Shown piece after piece: positions 61,894-64,000 of a stretch of 64,000 nucleotides of DNA. Under the pieces are notes generated by a model, which was not told the DNA's origin, did not search any database, and saw nothing but the letters and a program-made list of their open reading frames with translations. The translations under genes and the position numbers were made by a program. The DNA is from Rhabdornis inornatus (lineage: Eukaryota > Chordata > Aves > Passeriformes > Rhabdornithidae), in contig VWZS01002401.1 of the NCBI GenBank assembly GCA_013397075.1, positions 62,001 to 126,000 of the forward strand, written 5' to 3'. Positions within the stretch are counted from its first letter, which is position 1; each line of letters starts with the position of its first letter.

Positions 61894-64000
61894 TAGATTT
61901 GAGGTGATTTTTAAAAAAAGATATTGCTATATTTGCATCATTAGTTTCCTAGTTTATGTATCCCTTTTCATTTACAGCATCTCTAGATCTCTCATGCAAG
62001 GGTAGGAATGTAGTGTGCCTGCACAGAATGAATAGTGCATTAGGCCCTCCTCTACTTTTGGACACTTGTGTATTGCAAAAGTGGAAAGAAATTGGAAACT
62101 CTGTTGCCCAAGAGTTTACATAAGTGATTTCAGTGGAAGCTGGAGAAATATGTTAATGGCTGACGGTGTGAGGTGTGTACCTGAGCACACTTGGGAAGCA
62201 AGTCTGTGCCTCACACTTCTTGAAGTCTCGTGCAGTCAGATAGTGCTGCTAAAATCTGGCCCTGAATATATAAATACTCTTAAGGGCAAACAAGCACAGC
62301 AGTATTGCTTCATGAGCTGTCAGAACTCCTGCAGTCTGGTGTTTCTACCACTCTACTCTGCTGAGATTTGTCATTCTAATCCCTCTTACTTGCATGCATG
62401 TAAATGCTGTACGGTTTAAAAATACCTGACTTTATCCAGCTATTCCTAGTCTGGACTTTGTTTTTTAATTGCATTTGAACCTATTAATCAGTTTATGTGT
62501 GTCATTCTGCAGAACAATGACACCTGGAAGGTCTGAATGCTCACAGCATGCTTTGAGTCTTGCCTCTGCTGGTACATAAAATGCGGTGATGGCTGTTGCT
62601 TGAATTGCTTTAAAATGCTATTTAAGTTCCATGTTACAGCACTATACTCATGGGTTTTTTTGCTAAAAACAGATTTGCACAACTTCTCTTTTTATTTAAT
62701 GTATTCCCTTTTTTGCTATCCTGGTGCCTTTTAATCAAAAGGAGAGGTGGTTTTGTGGTTCTTTGAAAGGGAGGCAGCTGAGGGTAAACGTCCCGTTCTG
62801 ATTTAAAATACTCAGTTACTATACTAGAGATTTGGACTAGGACTGCATGTCTTTTCCAAATGCTAAATGATATTTTCTAACTGTTAGAAACAGATTTCCA
62901 AATATTTATGCCTATGTAAAAGAGTTATTTTTCTTTTACTTCTGATGTGTTGATAAATACCTGTTCTCTGGAAGTACTTCTTTAATAATAAAACACGTGA
63001 AGAAAATTAATACGTCAGTGAAGCAGCCTATACTTGAATGCAGTCTTCTTTTTAAGGGACTAATAAAATATTTTAAAATATTCCCAATAGATTTGCTTGG
63101 ATTCCTTGAGAATGTTTTAATTGTTAAGTAGTTTTAAATTTTTAGAAGCATTTCTGTGTGTGCATGAATCACTACTTCAGACATTGTCTTAAGATTGAAC
63201 CTTTGGCTCAGCAGCACAGTTATTACTCTTCAGACAATGCCAGCTGGAGTAATAACCTTATTTTGCTTTCTTGCAAGTCAGCTGGGTGAGTCTCCAGTTC
63301 CCAGTGGCAACTCCATCCAGCTCTGGAGGATATGATCAGTGTGTGCATAAGTTTGGTTGATAAGTCATTGTAAAGCTGCTTTCCTTAGATTTGGAAGCAC
63401 TTGCAGTAGTCATTATGATGCTTACTTGGAAGGAGTGGATTTCTCTTTCCTGTTGGCCAGGTGATTGAATAATGTCAGGGGGTTTATTGAGATGGTAACT
63501 TCAAGACATCTAGGAATAACATTTTCTTTCATAGCATGTTAAAGATGAATATTGGGAATTTGCTTCATAGTACAAAGTAGCTACTTCATAACAACGGCGG
63601 TGTAAGTTTCAGGATTTGTTAGGATTTTTGTTGATTTGTTTGTTTTTTACCTGGACCATCAGAATTTTGCTCTAGGGATAGGCATGTGTATTAACTAGTA
63701 TGCCAATGTGTCAGAGGTATGTAGAGCAGTGTCAATGGCCTGCAAGCTCCTTCCTTGGTTTTGTTGGCTGAAAAGGATGCTGTTATTGTGTCTAAGAAAA
63801 TTGTGGAAATAATTGAAAGCAGTATTTTGGAAACAATACTGAAATAGCAGAATCAGTAGTAATACCGTCTTACTGCTGCTGAACAATGCAGTTTATCAAC
63901 ACCAGCATGAGAATCCTGTCTGTGGCTTTTCCATTGGAATAGCTCTATCAGAGGTCATAGGTGTGCAAATGTGGATGGTTTTCTAGTTTTAGTAGCAAAA

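Larger units (their letters stand above)
56281..64000 (+). other. Presumed intron 1 of the CpG-island gene
   Basis: No second exon with matching phase and good acceptor and donor sites could be identified with confidence in the remaining 7.7 kb. Content is unique AT-rich DNA with A/T runs near 57128-57147 and 59629-59645, a CR1 tail at 59825, and a CTCF-like site at 61880. Long frames (57284-57754 plus, 156 codons; 60027-60521 minus, opening at a non-ATG codon) have no recognisable domain. Confidence 0.5.

Overview
The window looks like vertebrate nuclear DNA, most likely from a bird and probably a passerine. The evidence is several CR1 LINE fragments with the typical CR1 3' end, avian-type solo ERV LTRs, no sign of SINEs, and AT-rich intergenic DNA broken by small GC-rich islands. 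I see no prokaryotic operons, no CRISPR array, and no tRNA or rRNA gene. The window is mostly non-coding. The many open frames of 60-160 codons are what chance and tandem repeats would give.

Layout. 1-12.4 kb: AT-rich intergenic DNA with microsatellites and one good CTCF-like site. 12.43-12.56 kb: a hexamer microsatellite holding an ambiguous base. 13.47-13.66 kb, minus strand: a 63-codon frame that reads like a small single-pass membrane protein, the best unrecognised coding candidate. 15.72-17.35 kb: a 5'-truncated, inactivated CR1 copy on the minus strand, followed by a possible solo LTR (17.59-18.02 kb) and a CR1 tail (18.68-18.73 kb). 19.83-20.98 kb: a solo LTR on the minus strand. 21-37.6 kb: a gene desert with a 66-bp pure-purine tract. 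37.6-39.9 kb: a compact cluster of CR1 fragments, a 44-bp minisatellite, a strong CTCF-like motif and an ERVL-type LTR. 39.9-51.2 kb: a second desert. 51.2-51.8 kb: a G/T-only tract next to a CpG-rich patch. 52.53-53.78 kb: a second copy of the 19.8-kb LTR family, on the plus strand and so inverted relative to the first. 55.74-56.28 kb: a CpG-island promoter with an 86-bp tandem repeat running almost up to the first coding exon of a plus-strand gene. 56.28-64 kb: presumed intron 1 of that gene.

Only the 56.2-kb exon is a confident protein-gene part. It encodes 20 complete codons plus one base before a splice donor; I do not recognise the protein. The 13.5-kb membrane-protein frame is plausible but unproven. 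I found no clear multi-gene system. The points most worth following are the small membrane ORF, the repeat-bearing promoter, the inverted LTR pair with different internal repeat counts, and the CTCF-like sites.
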